Positions 55,333 to 64,000 of a stretch of DNA of 64,000 bases are shown here, one piece after another. Below the pieces are notes generated by a model. It did no database searches and was not told the origin of the DNA. It saw nothing but the letters and a program-made list of their open reading frames with translations. This DNA comes from Microbulbifer litoralis (lineage in GTDB: Bacteria; Pseudomonadota; Gammaproteobacteria; Pseudomonadales; Cellvibrionaceae): NCBI RefSeq assembly GCF_023634065.1, contig NZ_JALKCV010000006.1, positions 1-64,000 of the forward strand, written 5' to 3'. A program made the translations under genes and the position numbers. Positions within the stretch are counted from its first letter, which is position 1; each line of letters starts with the position of its first letter.

Positions 55333-56070
55333 CTACATGGTGCTGACACCCGCCGGTACCGGATCCTCCGTTACCGGCTTCTGTTCCCTCAACAACGGCG
55401 ATTCCACGCCCTGCGAAATATTCCGGGTCCCCGACAGTTGCCGGCGCAGTAATACGGCCGTGGCGAGCATCTCCGCGCTGGCCAGGTTTCCGCCCAGCGC
55501 GAAGTGGCGCCCGTTGTCGACCCACTCCACCAGAGCCACCTCGCCCTGCGGCAGTGCACCCGGGCCAAAACTGTCCATGGGTACACTGTAGAGCGCCAGG
55601 GTAGTACCGTCGGCCGCGGTGAAATGGAATTCCGCCACATCCGCGACCGCGAGGGCTTTATCCACCTCCGCCGGCGACTCCAGGCTCGCGAAAGTGGGCG
55701 CCGTATCGGCCGCTACTTCAACCCCGACCTGAGAAGTTTCTGGCGGATAGAGCGCCAGCCCCTGATCCCTGTTCCAGAGCCAGGGGAGAACCATTGCACA
55801 GGCCAGTATTGCCGCGGCAATGCCCGCATAAAAAGCCCCTCCCCGCTGGGGGGGCGGTGGAGGAGCAGAAACCCCGGCGGCGGAAGCGCCTCCCAGCGCC
55901 TCCAGCAGGTCCGCCTCGTGTCTCCAGTATGAAAATACGCGCTCGGCGGCCGCGGGATCGGCACGCAGATGGGCCGCCACCCGGGCGCTGCGTGCGGGTG
56001 GCAAGCGGCCATCGGCGAACGCGCTCAGATCTTCGTCGGTGACGACCTCTGTGAAATCTCGACCCATCAT
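55333..56070 (-). CDS. Predicted membrane anti-sigma factor
   Basis: This 245-residue protein starts at ATG 56070, which shares its A with the sigma gene's TAA. Residues 1-60 form a helical cytoplasmic domain (VTDEDLSAFADGRLPPARSARVAAHL) of the anti-sigma type but without the HxxxCxxC zinc motif. One membrane segment near 86-105 (YAGIAAAILACAMVLPWLW) precedes a periplasmic C-terminal domain of about 140 residues. Coupled translation with the ECF gene supports the assignment. Confidence 0.78.
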   Translation of the reverse strand: MMGRDFTEVVTDEDLSAFADGRLPPARSARVAAHLRADPAAAERVFSYWRHEADLLEALGGASAAGVSAPPPPPQRGGAFYAGIAAAILACAMVLPWLWNRDQGLALYPPETSQVGVEVAADTAPTFASLESPAEVDKALAVADVAEFHFTAADGTTLALYSVPMDSFGPGALPQGEVALVEWVDNGRHFALGGNLASAEMLATAVLLRRQLSGTRNISQGVESPLLREQKPVTEDPVPAGVSTM

Positions 56071-56591
56071 TATTTCACTCTCCTGAGAAGCGGCCCGGGG
56101 GCGGGCTCCGCCTCCACGTCGCTCTCGCATTGGCGGCGCACGGCCTCCCTTGCCCGGGACAGGCGCGACCGCAAAGTACCGACATTGATACCCAGTATTT
56201 TCGCCGCCTCCTGGTAACTGGGCGCCTCCAGCACCATCAACATCAACGCCGCGCGCTGGTCCGGCGGCAATCCCTGCACCGCCTGTACTGCGTCGCGACA
56301 TTCCAGCTGCGATTCCTGCGCGGCATCCACCTTCAACTCCCATCCGGCATCCGCCGCGGTGGACTCCCGCCGCACCCGGGCCGAGGAGAGATGGTTCAGG
56401 AACAGGTTGTACAGCAGGCGGAACAGCCAGGGCCGGATACCCCCGCGGGTTCGCCACAGATGTCTCTTGCGCAGCGCCCGCTCCAGGCAGTCCTGCACCA
56501 GATCTTCCGCCTCGATCTCGTTACCACACAGGCTGCGCGCATAGCGCCTCAGGCTGGGTATCTGCTCACAGACTTTTTCTTCAAAATTCAT
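56070..56591 (-). CDS. ECF-type RNA polymerase sigma factor
   Basis: This 173-residue sigma-70 family factor has region 2 (SLRRYARSLCGNEIEAEDLVQDCLERAL and IRPWLFRLLYNLFLNHL) and region 4 (LPPDQRAALMLMVLEAPSYQEAAKILGINVGTLRSRLSRARE) with no region 1.1 or 3. I start at MNFEEKV (56591); the longer frame runs into repeat DNA. It is followed, overlapping by 1 bp, by its likely anti-sigma gene. Target genes unknown; the adjacent DUF4168 gene is a candidate. Confidence 0.88.
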   Translation of the reverse strand: MNFEEKVCEQIPSLRRYARSLCGNEIEAEDLVQDCLERALRKRHLWRTRGGIRPWLFRLLYNLFLNHLSSARVRRESTAADAGWELKVDAAQESQLECRDAVQAVQGLPPDQRAALMLMVLEAPSYQEAAKILGINVGTLRSRLSRAREAVRRQCESDVEAEPAPGPLLRRVK

Positions 56592-57052
56592 GCTGACCCG
56601 GTTTGTTATTCGCTGCCCTGCCCCCGAAAAGGCCCGACAGACTCTCCCTGGGAGGACCACTAGTGGGCCGCTTGTAAAGTTCGGTAACAAAGGAGCACAG
56701 CCAAATCGTTCAGGTCAAGGCGAGAAAGCGCTGGAATAGCAGCGTTATTTCAAGCTTTCTCAACGCAGAGCTGGGCGATTTGGCGAAGCGAACTGTTACC
56801 TAACTTTGCGAGCGGCCCACTAGGCAGTGGTCCGACTCGGACCGCCGGGATACCGAAAGCAGTTCTCGTCTTTCCAGCGGCTCCTGCATGCAATAACAAC
56901 AGTCGCACCGGGTTAGTTCCGCAACTGTTCATTTATTAAGCAATCAAAAAATTGGCAGAAATTCTGGAACCGATCGATGGTGCCCGCTGTTGGTAGGATC
57001 GAAGGTGCCGGAATTTTTGGCACCCCGACGTCAACAACCGGGAGTTAAATCG
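56592..57052. other. ECF-DUF4168 divergent region with MITE
   Basis: This 461-bp gap contains the 164-bp MITE-like hairpin at 56660-56823 and the leader of the DUF4168 gene. GGAACC at 56966-56971 is a weak ECF-type -35 match with no convincing -10. No protein gene is supported. Confidence 0.5.
56660..56823. mobile_element. MITE-like 164-bp hairpin element
   Basis: The two halves form an imperfect inverted repeat over about 78 bp each: left CTAGTGGGCCGCTTGTAAAG..., right CTTTGCGAGCGGCCCACTAG. Both ends read TA-GTGGGCCGC, compatible with the TA target duplication of IS630/Tc1-type transposases. There is no coding capacity. A lone end copy lies at 57498. It is a likely non-autonomous element, and its transposase source is not in this window. 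Confidence 0.82.
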
Positions 57053-57439
57053 ATGATCAAATGGACCAATGCGCTCACCGCACTGCTGCTTGCCCTGACC
57101 GTATCCGCCGGCGCCAGCGCCCAGGGAGCGGCCACCGACAGCGGTACCGACCAGGCCTACAACCCCGGCGGCACAGCCGCTGCAGCCAACTTCAGTGATT
57201 CAGAACTGGAAATGTTTGCCGAAGCCCAGGACAAAGTCGACAAGATGCGCACCTCCCTGCAGAGCACACTGAGCAGCACCCAGGATCCGCAGGAGGCGCA
57301 GAAAGCACGGCAGAAAGCGAACAGCGAAATGCTCACCGTCGTGCAGGCAAGCGGGTTGACAACGGAACGCTACAACGAGATCGCGCGCGCTGCCCTGAGC
57401 GACCCGGCGCTGGCCAAAAAAATCGAGCAGATGGAATAA
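57053..57439 (+). CDS. DUF4168 secreted protein
   Basis: This 128-residue protein has a signal peptide (MIKWTNALTALLLALTVSAGASAQG) followed by a small helical DUF4168 domain (DSELEMFAEAQDKVDKMR, SGLTTERYNEIARAALSDPALAKKIEQ). The ATG at 57053 has a GGGAG ribosome site. It is bracketed by perfect 19-bp inverted repeats (56804-56822 and 57498-57516). Function unknown; it might be controlled by the neighbouring ECF sigma factor. Confidence 0.8.
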   Translation: MIKWTNALTALLLALTVSAGASAQGAATDSGTDQAYNPGGTAAAANFSDSELEMFAEAQDKVDKMRTSLQSTLSSTQDPQEAQKARQKANSEMLTVVQASGLTTERYNEIARAALSDPALAKKIEQME

Positions 57440-57497
57440 ATCCCCGTTACATCCGGCGGCCCAAGCGGCCGCCGGACCGGATCGACATGGGCCGTGT

Positions 57498-57516
57498 TAG
57501 TGGGCCGCTCGCAAAG
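57498..57516 (+). repeat. Lone MITE end
   Basis: TAGTGGGCCGCTCGCAAAG is the exact reverse complement of the right end of the 56660-56823 element. No matching second half follows; the sequence continues into the end of the CPBP gene, whose stop codon is 2 bp further on. It may be a remnant of a second insertion. Confidence 0.85.
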
Positions 57517-57517
57517 A

Positions 57518-58318
57518 TCAGAAGACACCTCGGCAAAGCACGAAAATCACCACCAACAGGTTGCCGAGCGCGTGCAGGAAAACCGGCAGCAGTACCGAAC
57601 CACTTCTCTCCCTCGCCAGCCCCATCATCACGGAAAAGACGAAAAGAAACCCCAATTGCTCCGTACCGTACTGGCCCCAGTGTGCCAATGCGAACAGTGC
57701 CGACGTCAACAGCAGTGTGCCGCTGAGCCCAAGCGCCGAGCGCCGCCAGGCCCGGAACAGGTAGCCCCGAAAGATCAGCTCCTCGAGCAACGGTGCCACC
57801 AGAACCACTGTCAGCACCATGGGAATATGGCGACTACCGGCAATCGCCTGAGTGAAATCCCCCTGCCCGGCCGCCAGGAATTCCACTGCCAGTATCTCCG
57901 CCGCCAGCAAGGTGGCCAGCGCCAGCAACCACCGCCACAAATGCCGCAGTGCAAATCCGCGCACAGCCAGTGTCTGCGTCCACGACTGCCCCCTGAAACT
58001 CGACGCCAGCAACAGCGCCGGCAGGACCAGCAGCCAGCCGGCAAAAGACATTGCCACCAGCGACGCCGGCGCCTCCAGCTGCCGCCGGATCTCCGCCGGT
58101 TCAATGACTGCTCCCCGGGCGTCCAGAAAAACGCCAAAACCGACGATATAGAGAAGCATTCCCAGAAAATGCAGGATGGAAAATATCACCAGCCAGTTGA
58201 TGGCAAACCAGGGATCAGGCCGGGAGGCAGGCTTGCATGTTTTCCCGACACCCAATGGATGTTTCTTTCCGGCTATCGAGCCCATGGTTTCTGCCCCGAG
58301 AGAACAGCGCCAAAACAC
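57518..58318 (-). CDS. CPBP-family intramembrane metalloprotease
   Basis: This 266-residue polytopic membrane protein of the CAAX protease/bacteriocin-processing family has the EExxxR motif E179, E180, R184 in PLLEELIFRGYLFRAW, FALAHWGQYG and the final HALGN. An internal ATG at 58285 could be the true start. Substrates are unknown. The 3' end abuts a MITE end remnant. Confidence 0.85.
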   Translation of the reverse strand: MFWRCSLGAETMGSIAGKKHPLGVGKTCKPASRPDPWFAINWLVIFSILHFLGMLLYIVGFGVFLDARGAVIEPAEIRRQLEAPASLVAMSFAGWLLVLPALLLASSFRGQSWTQTLAVRGFALRHLWRWLLALATLLAAEILAVEFLAAGQGDFTQAIAGSRHIPMVLTVVLVAPLLEELIFRGYLFRAWRRSALGLSGTLLLTSALFALAHWGQYGTEQLGFLFVFSVMMGLARERSGSVLLPVFLHALGNLLVVIFVLCRGVF

Positions 58319-58548
58319 AGCAAAGCAGGCGATACCCCCTGAGTATGGCGACCTGCTACCTAAGAGCTATTTTCGTACACAGCGACGGAATTGCCACCCA
58401 ACTGAAGGGGCGGGGACGGGTGTATCGGGATCGGGAAACAACGGGATCTGCGGAAGGATCTGACACGGGCGGCTGTGAGGCGACAAAGGCCCCAGGTTAC
58501 AGCCGTCCGCAGAAGTTCGCTGCAGGCTCTGCAGACGGATGCCGGAAG

Positions 58549-59577
58549 TTAACCGGCCGCGTATCCCTCCGGATTCTGCGACTGCCAGCGCCAGGTATCC
58601 TCGACCATCCGCTCCAGGCCGAATTCCGCCCGCCAGCCCAGTTCCCGCTCGGCCAGCGCCGGGTCGGCATAGCATTCGGCGATATCCCCGGGGCGGCGCG
58701 GGGCAATTTTGTAGGGGATTTCGCGGCCGCTGGCCCGCTCAAAGGCGCGCACTATTTCCAGTACCGAACTGCCGCGACCGGTGCCCAGGTTGTAGGTGTA
58801 ACAGCCGGCCTCCGTGTCCTGCCGGCACAGCTTTTCCAGCGCCGCCAGGTGGCCGCGGGCCAGGTCCACCACGTGGATATAGTCGCGCACGCCCGTGCCA
58901 TCCGGCGTGTCGTAATCGTCGCCGAATACCTGCAGTTGCGGCAGGCGTCCCACCGCCACCTGGGCCACGTAGGGCAGCAGGTTGTTGGGGATGCCGCGCG
59001 GATCCTCGCCGATGGTGCCACTCTCGTGGGCGCCGATGGGGTTGAAGTAGCGCAGCAGGCTGACCGTCCAGCCACTGTCCGGCGCGGCACAGAGATCGCG
59101 GAGGATATCCTCCACCATCAGCTTGCTGGCGCCGTAGGGATTGGTGGCGCCAGTGGGGAAGTCCTCGCGGATCGGCACGCTGGCCGGGTCGCCGTAGACG
59201 GTGGCCGACGAGCTGAAAATCAGTTGGCGGACACCGGCCTCCTCCATCACCTGGCACAGGTTGATGGTGCCGGCGACATTGTTCTCGTAATAGCGGAGGG
59301 GCTGGGCAACGGATTCGCCGACGGCCTTCAGGCCGGCGAAATGGATCACCGCGTCTATGTCGTAGCGGGAAAAAATGTCCCGCAGCGCGTCGGCGTCGCG
59401 GAGATCGGCCCGGTGCAGGGGCAGGCGGCGCCCGGCAATGACCTCCACACGCTGCAGGGCCTCTTCACTGCTGTTGCTTAAATTGTCCACCACTACCGGC
59501 TCCAGGCCGGCGGCGAGTAATTCGACGCAGGTGTGACTGCCGATATAACCGGCGCCGCCGGTGACCAGAACTGCCAT
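58549..59577 (-). CDS. galE: UDP-glucose 4-epimerase
   Basis: GalE interconverts UDP-glucose and UDP-galactose. The 342-residue protein starts [19 protein letters not shown] (NAD-binding) and has [11 protein letters not shown] with the catalytic serine and [14 protein letters not shown] with the catalytic tyrosine and lysine. No gal operon surrounds it, so it more likely serves surface polysaccharide synthesis than galactose use; that is inference. Confidence 0.96.
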   Translation of the reverse strand: MAVLVTGGAGYIGSHTCVELLAAGLEPVVVDNLSNSSEEALQRVEVIAGRRLPLHRADLRDADALRDIFSRYDIDAVIHFAGLKAVGESVAQPLRYYENNVAGTINLCQVMEEAGVRQLIFSSSATVYGDPASVPIREDFPTGATNPYGASKLMVEDILRDLCAAPDSGWTVSLLRYFNPIGAHESGTIGEDPRGIPNNLLPYVAQVAVGRLPQLQVFGDDYDTPDGTGVRDYIHVVDLARGHLAALEKLCRQDTEAGCYTYNLGTGRGSSVLEIVRAFERASGREIPYKIAPRRPGDIAECYADPALAERELGWRAEFGLERMVEDTWRWQSQNPEGYAAG

Positions 59578-59944
59578 TGAATCCCCCGGGATATTTTCGG
59601 TCGCGCAAAAGCGCCCTAGTAGAGCGCAGAAATGCCATCGAATTCAACCGCTATATTGTCGCTTTATCCAACGCTATAGCCAGTGGGAAAGCTATGCTGG
59701 AAGTGCGGGAGCGGAATTCGCCCCCCGCTCACGCACGGCGAAAGGCGGTTTTCGCCACGGCAATAAAGATAGTGTTTTCGCGTGCAAGCGCATTCCAGCA
59801 TAAGCGCAGTCCGGCGGCCGGATTGCGTCCAGGTCGCCAGCCCGACGGCAGAGCAGTACAGATTGGCGCAGGCCTCTGCGGCCCCCGGCCAGGCCCTGGC
59901 CGGACACCGAATGCTGTACGACACGCTACAGGGAGCTGTACATC
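59578..59944. other. galE-prkA divergent intergenic region
   Basis: This 367-bp region should hold the prkA operon promoter. Two CGCTATA-like motifs lie at about 59649 and 59671, and a GGCGAAAGGCGGTTTTCGCC hairpin near 59738-59757. A TTGGCGC...TGC sequence near 59862 resembles a sigma-54 site but has wrong spacing. No gene is supported. Confidence 0.4.
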
Positions 59945-61867
59945 ATGACGATATTCAACCATTACCTGGAAAGGTACGAATCCATCCAGGACGAAGAGCT
60001 CAGCATCCAGGAGTACCTGGAGCTTTGCAGGAAAGACCGCAGTGTCTACGCCTCCCCGGCCGAGCGCATGCTGATGGCCATCGGTGACGCGGAGCTGATC
60101 GACACCTCCCTGGATCCGCGCCTGTCGCGCGTCTTTTCCAACAAGGTCATCAAGCGCTACGAGGCTTTCAACGAATTCTACGGCATGGAGGAGGCCATCG
60201 AGCAGATCGTCTCCTTCTTCCGCCACGCGGCGCAGGGGCTGGAAGAGAAGAAACAGATTCTCTACCTGCTGGGTCCGGTCGGCGGCGGCAAGTCATCCCT
60301 GGCGGAGAAGCTCAAGTCCCTGATGGAGAAGATCCCGATCTATGCCATCAAGGGCTCGCCGGTATTCGAGTCACCGCTCAGCCTGTTCGATCCGGATGAG
60401 GACGGGCAGATCCTGGAAGAGGACTACGGCATTCCGCGCCGTTACGTGAATACCATCATGTCCCCCTGGGCCATGAAGCGCCTGCACGAATTCAAGGGCG
60501 ACCTCAGCAAGTTCAAGGTGGTGAAAATCCGCCCGTCGATCCTGGACCAGGTGGCCATCGCCAAGACCGAACCCGGCGACGAGAACAACCAGGATATTTC
60601 CTCGCTGGTAGGCAAGATCGATATCCGCAAACTGGAGGACTTCCCCCAGAACGATCCCGATGCCTACAGCTTCTCCGGCAGCCTGTGTCGCGCCAACCAG
60701 GGGCTGATGGAGTTCGTGGAAATGTTCAAGGCACCGATCAAGGTGCTGCACCCACTGCTGACCGCTACCCAGGAGGGCAACTACAACAGCACCGAGGGGC
60801 TGGGCTCGATCCCCTTCAACGGCACCATCCTGGCGCACTCCAACGAATCCGAGTGGCAGTCGTTCCGCAACAACCGCAACAATGAAGCCTTCCTCGATCG
60901 CATCTATATCGTCAAGGTGCCCTACTGCCTGCGGGTACAGGAAGAGATCAGTATCTACCGCAAGCTGCTGGAAAACAGTTCCCTGTCGAAGGCGCCCTGT
61001 GCACCGGATACCCTGCGGATGCTGGCGCAGTTCTCGATCCTCTCGCGCGTCAAACTGCCGGAAAATTCCAGTATCTTCTCCAAGATGCGCATCTACGACG
61101 GCGAGAACCTCAAGGATACGGACCCGAAAGCCAAAACCATCCAGGAATACCGCGACAACGCCGGTGTCGATGAGGGGATGACCGGGCTCTCCACCCGCTT
61201 TGCCTTCAAGATTCTGTCCAAGGTCTTCAACTTCGACGCCACCGAAGTGGCGGCCAACCCGGTGCATCTGCTCTATGTACTGGAACAGCAGATTGAGCAG
61301 GAACAGTTCCCACCCGAAATCCAGGAGAACTACCTCGGCTTTATCAAGGAGTACCTGGCACCGCGCTATGTCGAATTCATCGGCAAGGAAATCCAGACCG
61401 CCTACCTGGAATCCTACGCGGAATACGGCCAGAACCTGTTCGATCGCTATGTGACCTACGCCGACTTCTGGATCCAGGACCAGGAATACCGCGATCCGGA
61501 AACCGGCGAGATCCTCGACCGCGGCGCCCTGAACGAGGAGCTGGAGAAAACCGAGAAACCGGCCGGCATCTCCAACCCGAAAGACTTCCGCAACGAGATC
61601 GTCAATTTCGTATTGCGCGCCCGCGCCAACAACCAGGGCAAAAACCCCGACTGGCGCTCCTATGAAAAGCTGCGCGCAGTGATCGAGAAGAAGATGTTTT
61701 CCAACACCGAGGATCTGCTGCCGGTCATTTCCTTCAACACCAAGGCCTCGGCAGACGACAAAAAGAAACACGCGGACTTTGTCGATCGCATGGTGGAACG
61801 GGGCTATACCGAGAAGCAGGTGCGGCTGCTTTCCGAGTGGTATCTGCGGGTACGCAAGTCGCAGTAG
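59945..61867 (+). CDS. prkA: PrkA serine protein kinase (YeaG type)
   Basis: This 640-residue protein combines a AAA-like ATP-binding domain (P-loop G110-S118 in [16 protein letters not shown]) with a PrkA kinase-like C-terminal domain. In E. coli the homologue YeaG works with YeaH in stationary-phase and nitrogen stress. A GGGAGC site precedes the ATG. It leads the prkA-yeaH-spoVR operon, which continues beyond the window. Confidence 0.95.
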   Translation: MTIFNHYLERYESIQDEELSIQEYLELCRKDRSVYASPAERMLMAIGDAELIDTSLDPRLSRVFSNKVIKRYEAFNEFYGMEEAIEQIVSFFRHAAQGLEEKKQILYLLGPVGGGKSSLAEKLKSLMEKIPIYAIKGSPVFESPLSLFDPDEDGQILEEDYGIPRRYVNTIMSPWAMKRLHEFKGDLSKFKVVKIRPSILDQVAIAKTEPGDENNQDISSLVGKIDIRKLEDFPQNDPDAYSFSGSLCRANQGLMEFVEMFKAPIKVLHPLLTATQEGNYNSTEGLGSIPFNGTILAHSNESEWQSFRNNRNNEAFLDRIYIVKVPYCLRVQEEISIYRKLLENSSLSKAPCAPDTLRMLAQFSILSRVKLPENSSIFSKMRIYDGENLKDTDPKAKTIQEYRDNAGVDEGMTGLSTRFAFKILSKVFNFDATEVAANPVHLLYVLEQQIEQEQFPPEIQENYLGFIKEYLAPRYVEFIGKEIQTAYLESYAEYGQNLFDRYVTYADFWIQDQEYRDPETGEILDRGALNEELEKTEKPAGISNPKDFRNEIVNFVLRARANNQGKNPDWRSYEKLRAVIEKKMFSNTEDLLPVISFNTKASADDKKKHADFVDRMVERGYTEKQVRLLSEWYLRVRKSQ

Positions 61868-61946
61868 TAAACCCGGCACCCGGGCGGGCCCGCCCCGCCC
61901 GGCAATATCGGGACGGGCCGCAGCGAATCCGACGAAAGGCAGTAAT

Positions 61947-63227
61947 ATGAGCTACATCATCGACCGCCGACTCAACGGCAAGAAAAAGAGCACGGTAAAC
62001 CGCCAGCGGTTTCTCAGGCGCTACAAAGCCCATATCAAGAAGGCCGTCGGCGAGGCCATGAACAGCCGCTCCATCACCGATATGGACAAGGGTGAGCAAA
62101 TCAGTATTCCCACCCGCGATATCAACGAACCGATATTCTCCCACGGCGCCGGTGGTCATGTGGAACGGGTGCTTCCCGGCAACAAGGAATTCATCACCGG
62201 CGATCGTATCCCGCGCCAGGGCCAGCAGGGCGGTTCCGGTGGCGGCGGAGGCGGCGCCAGCGACAGCGGCGAGGGTGTCGACGACTTTGTCTTCCAGATC
62301 TCGCAGGAAGAATTCCTCGACTTCATGTTCGAGGGCCTGCAGCTGCCCAATATGATCAAGCGCCGACTGGCCGGCAACGAGTCCTTCCAGGTGGTGCGCG
62401 CCGGCATCAGCAACGAGGGCACCCCGGGGCGAATCAATGTGGTGCGCTCCATGCGCGCAGCCAACGCGCGCCGCATCGCCCTGACCAGCGGCAAGCGGCG
62501 CAATATCCGCGAACTGGAAATGGAACTGGATGTCGAGGAAGGCAAGGATCCGGCGCTGCGCGACATGCGCAGGATCGAGCAGTTGCGCGGCCGCATTGCA
62601 GAGATTCGCAGCCGAATACAGCGGGTACCGTTCCTCGACGACTTCGACCTGAAGTACAACCTGCTGGTGCGCCAGCCGCGACCGCGCTCCAAGGCGGTGA
62701 TGTTCTGCCTGATGGACGTTTCCGGCTCCATGAACCAGGCTACCAAGGATATGGCCAAGCGCTTCTTCCTGCTGCTGTACCTTTTCCTGCAACGCAGCTA
62801 CGAATACACGGAGGTGGTCTTTATCCGCCACCATACCAGCGCCAAGGAGGTGGACGAGGAGGAGTTTTTCTACTCGCGCGAGACCGGTGGCACCATTGTC
62901 TCCAGCGCCCTGAAACTGATGCGCCGCATCATGCTCGAGCGCTACCCCGCCAGCGAATGGAACATCTACGGCGCCCAGGCATCCGATGGCGACAACTGGA
63001 ACGACGACTCCAGCACCTGCCACAAGATCCTGATCAACGACATCATGCCGGAAGTCCAGTACTACTCGTATGTGGAAATCACACCGCGCGACCACCAGGC
63101 GCTGTGGGAGGAGTACGAAAGTGTGCGCGCGCTGTTCCCCGAGCATTTCACGATGGAACAGATCGTCGACGTGCAGGACATCTACCCGGTATTTCGCCAA
63201 CTGTTCAGCCATAAGGTGGCCGCCTGA
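61947..63227 (+). CDS. yeaH: YeaH/YhbH family protein (DUF444)
   Basis: This 426-residue protein has an N-terminal basic region ([20 protein letters not shown]), a glycine-rich linker near 90-110 and a C-terminal von Willebrand A-like domain with the MIDAS motif D257-x-S259-x-S261 in LMDVSGSM. It follows prkA by 79 bp and overlaps spoVR by 1 bp (TGATG). It is the conserved partner of PrkA; the molecular role is not defined. Confidence 0.93.
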   Translation: MSYIIDRRLNGKKKSTVNRQRFLRRYKAHIKKAVGEAMNSRSITDMDKGEQISIPTRDINEPIFSHGAGGHVERVLPGNKEFITGDRIPRQGQQGGSGGGGGGASDSGEGVDDFVFQISQEEFLDFMFEGLQLPNMIKRRLAGNESFQVVRAGISNEGTPGRINVVRSMRAANARRIALTSGKRRNIRELEMELDVEEGKDPALRDMRRIEQLRGRIAEIRSRIQRVPFLDDFDLKYNLLVRQPRPRSKAVMFCLMDVSGSMNQATKDMAKRFFLLLYLFLQRSYEYTEVVFIRHHTSAKEVDEEEFFYSRETGGTIVSSALKLMRRIMLERYPASEWNIYGAQASDGDNWNDDSSTCHKILINDIMPEVQYYSYVEITPRDHQALWEEYESVRALFPEHFTMEQIVDVQDIYPVFRQLFSHKVAA

Positions 63228-64000
63228 TGCTCGATACCTACCCGACAGGAACCACGCCGCCCGATGCCAAATCCAGCGGCCCCATTTCCACCAGCTCGGA
63301 GTGGACTTTCGAACTGGTCCAGGACTACGACGCCGCCATCGGCGAGCTGGCGGACGAATTCGGCCTGGACACCTACCCGAACCAGATCGAGATCATCAGT
63401 TCGGAACAGATGATGGATGCCTATTCCTCCGTGGGTATGCCGGTGGGTTACAACCACTGGTCCTTCGGCAAACAGTTCATCAGCGTCGAAAACAATTACC
63501 AGCGCGGCCTGATGGGGCTCGCCTATGAAATCGTCATCAATTCCAACCCCTGCATCGCCTACCTGATGGAAGAGAACACCATGACGATGCAGGCACTGGT
63601 CATTGCCCATGCCAGTTACGGCCACAACTCCTTCTTCAAGGGCAACTACCTGTTCCGCAGCTGGACCGATGCCGGCAGTATCATCGACTACCTGATCTTC
63701 GCCAAAAACTATATCTCCCGCTGTGAAGAGCGCTACGGGCTGGACGAGGTCGAGGCCGTACTGGATTCCTGCCACGCACTGATGAATTACGGCGTGGACC
63801 GCTACAAGCGTCCCTACCCCATCTCCGCCGTGGAGGAGGAGCGGCGACAGAAGGAACGGGAGGAATATCGCCAGCGGCAACTGAACGACCTGTGGCGCAC
63901 CATTCCGAAAATGGGTGAGGGCGAAGAGGAGAAATCGGAGCACCGCTTTCCGGAAGAGCCGCAGGAAAACCTGCTCTACTTCATCGAGAAGCATGCACCG
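63227..64000 (+). CDS. SpoVR family protein, truncated by window end
   Basis: A frame opens at ATG 63227, overlapping the yeaH stop, and runs to the window edge without a stop (258 codons visible of a family length near 500). Segments such as SSEWTFELVQDYDAAI, YNHWSFGKQFI, AHASYGHNSFF and YLIFAKNYISRCEERYG are typical of SpoVR/YcgB proteins. It completes the prkA-yeaH-spoVR trio known from Pseudomonas. The C-terminal part lies outside the window. Confidence 0.93.
   Translation, partial: MLDTYPTGTTPPDAKSSGPISTSSEWTFELVQDYDAAIGELADEFGLDTYPNQIEIISSEQMMDAYSSVGMPVGYNHWSFGKQFISVENNYQRGLMGLAYEIVINSNPCIAYLMEENTMTMQALVIAHASYGHNSFFKGNYLFRSWTDAGSIIDYLIFAKNYISRCEERYGLDEVEAVLDSCHALMNYGVDRYKRPYPISAVEEERRQKEREEYRQRQLNDLWRTIPKMGEGEEEKSEHRFPEEPQENLLYFIEKHAP

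Noticed and set aside
56966-57000. ECF (RpoE-like) promoter for DUF4168 gene
   Set aside because: GGAACC is present but no matching -10 at the right spacing; too weak to annotate.
59855-59885. Sigma-54 promoter for prkA
   Set aside because: The TTGGCGC and TGC elements are spaced one base too far apart for the -24/-12 geometry.

Overview
The window reads as chromosomal backbone of a GC-rich gammaproteobacterium. Gene order runs closely parallel to Pseudomonas in several blocks: tyrS-M23-anmK-erpA-argC-hemJ; thiD-hemL; dsbD-aroQ-accBC-prmA-dusB-fis-purHD; coq7-osmC-vfr-trpCDG; rpe-trpE; murU-amgK-lptD-surA-pdxA-ksgA-apaH; prkA-yeaH-spoVR. The blocks are joined differently and lack some Pseudomonas neighbours (thiE, speD, gph, apaG), and a secreted GH5 glucanase is present. 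This suggests a marine, polysaccharide-degrading relative such as Microbulbifer or another cellvibrionad. The genus is inference only. No rRNA, tRNA, prophage, complete IS or CRISPR array was seen.

Layout: 1-9.7 kb holds tyrS, a cell-wall M23 peptidase, anmK, erpA, a bactofilin, argC, a ClC transporter and hemJ. 9.7-15.5 kb holds thiD, hemL, a benE-gntR pair with a clear operator, a MAPEG protein and hemB, so three heme genes lie within about 6 kb. 15.7-26.1 kb holds the GH5 enzyme, a rhomboid protease, PBP1B, a PfkB kinase, a PAS-GGDEF-EAL protein and a run of small envelope or copper proteins. 26.2-38.7 kb is the dsbD-aroQ-acc-prmA-dusB-fis-purHD-coq7 block. 38.7-46.5 kb holds osmC, vfr and the trp genes on the minus strand, with a voltage-gated-type ion channel gene embedded between trpE and trpG, then rpe. 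46.5-55.2 kb holds the sugar-recycling pair murU-amgK and the lptD-surA-pdxA-ksgA-apaH operon. 55.3-58.3 kb holds an ECF sigma/anti-sigma pair, a DUF4168 protein and a CPBP protease around MITE-like repeats. 58.5-64 kb holds galE and the prkA-yeaH-spoVR operon, which runs off the end.

The most unusual content is in the intergenic DNA. Six tandem arrays of the heptamer GGGACTC (10, 10, 3, 8, 3 and 6 copies) occur. Four begin 4-5 nt after a stop codon. All are followed by one of two recurring modules, and twice by a roughly 110-bp palindrome with a conserved, non-palindromic centre; two further palindrome copies have no adjoining array. Other hairpin repeats supply the stop codons of pdxA and prmA. 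A separate 164-bp MITE-like element with TA ends, plus a lone copy of its end, brackets the DUF4168 gene. Together these look like a modular, apparently non-coding repeat family, and they are the best candidate here for something undescribed.
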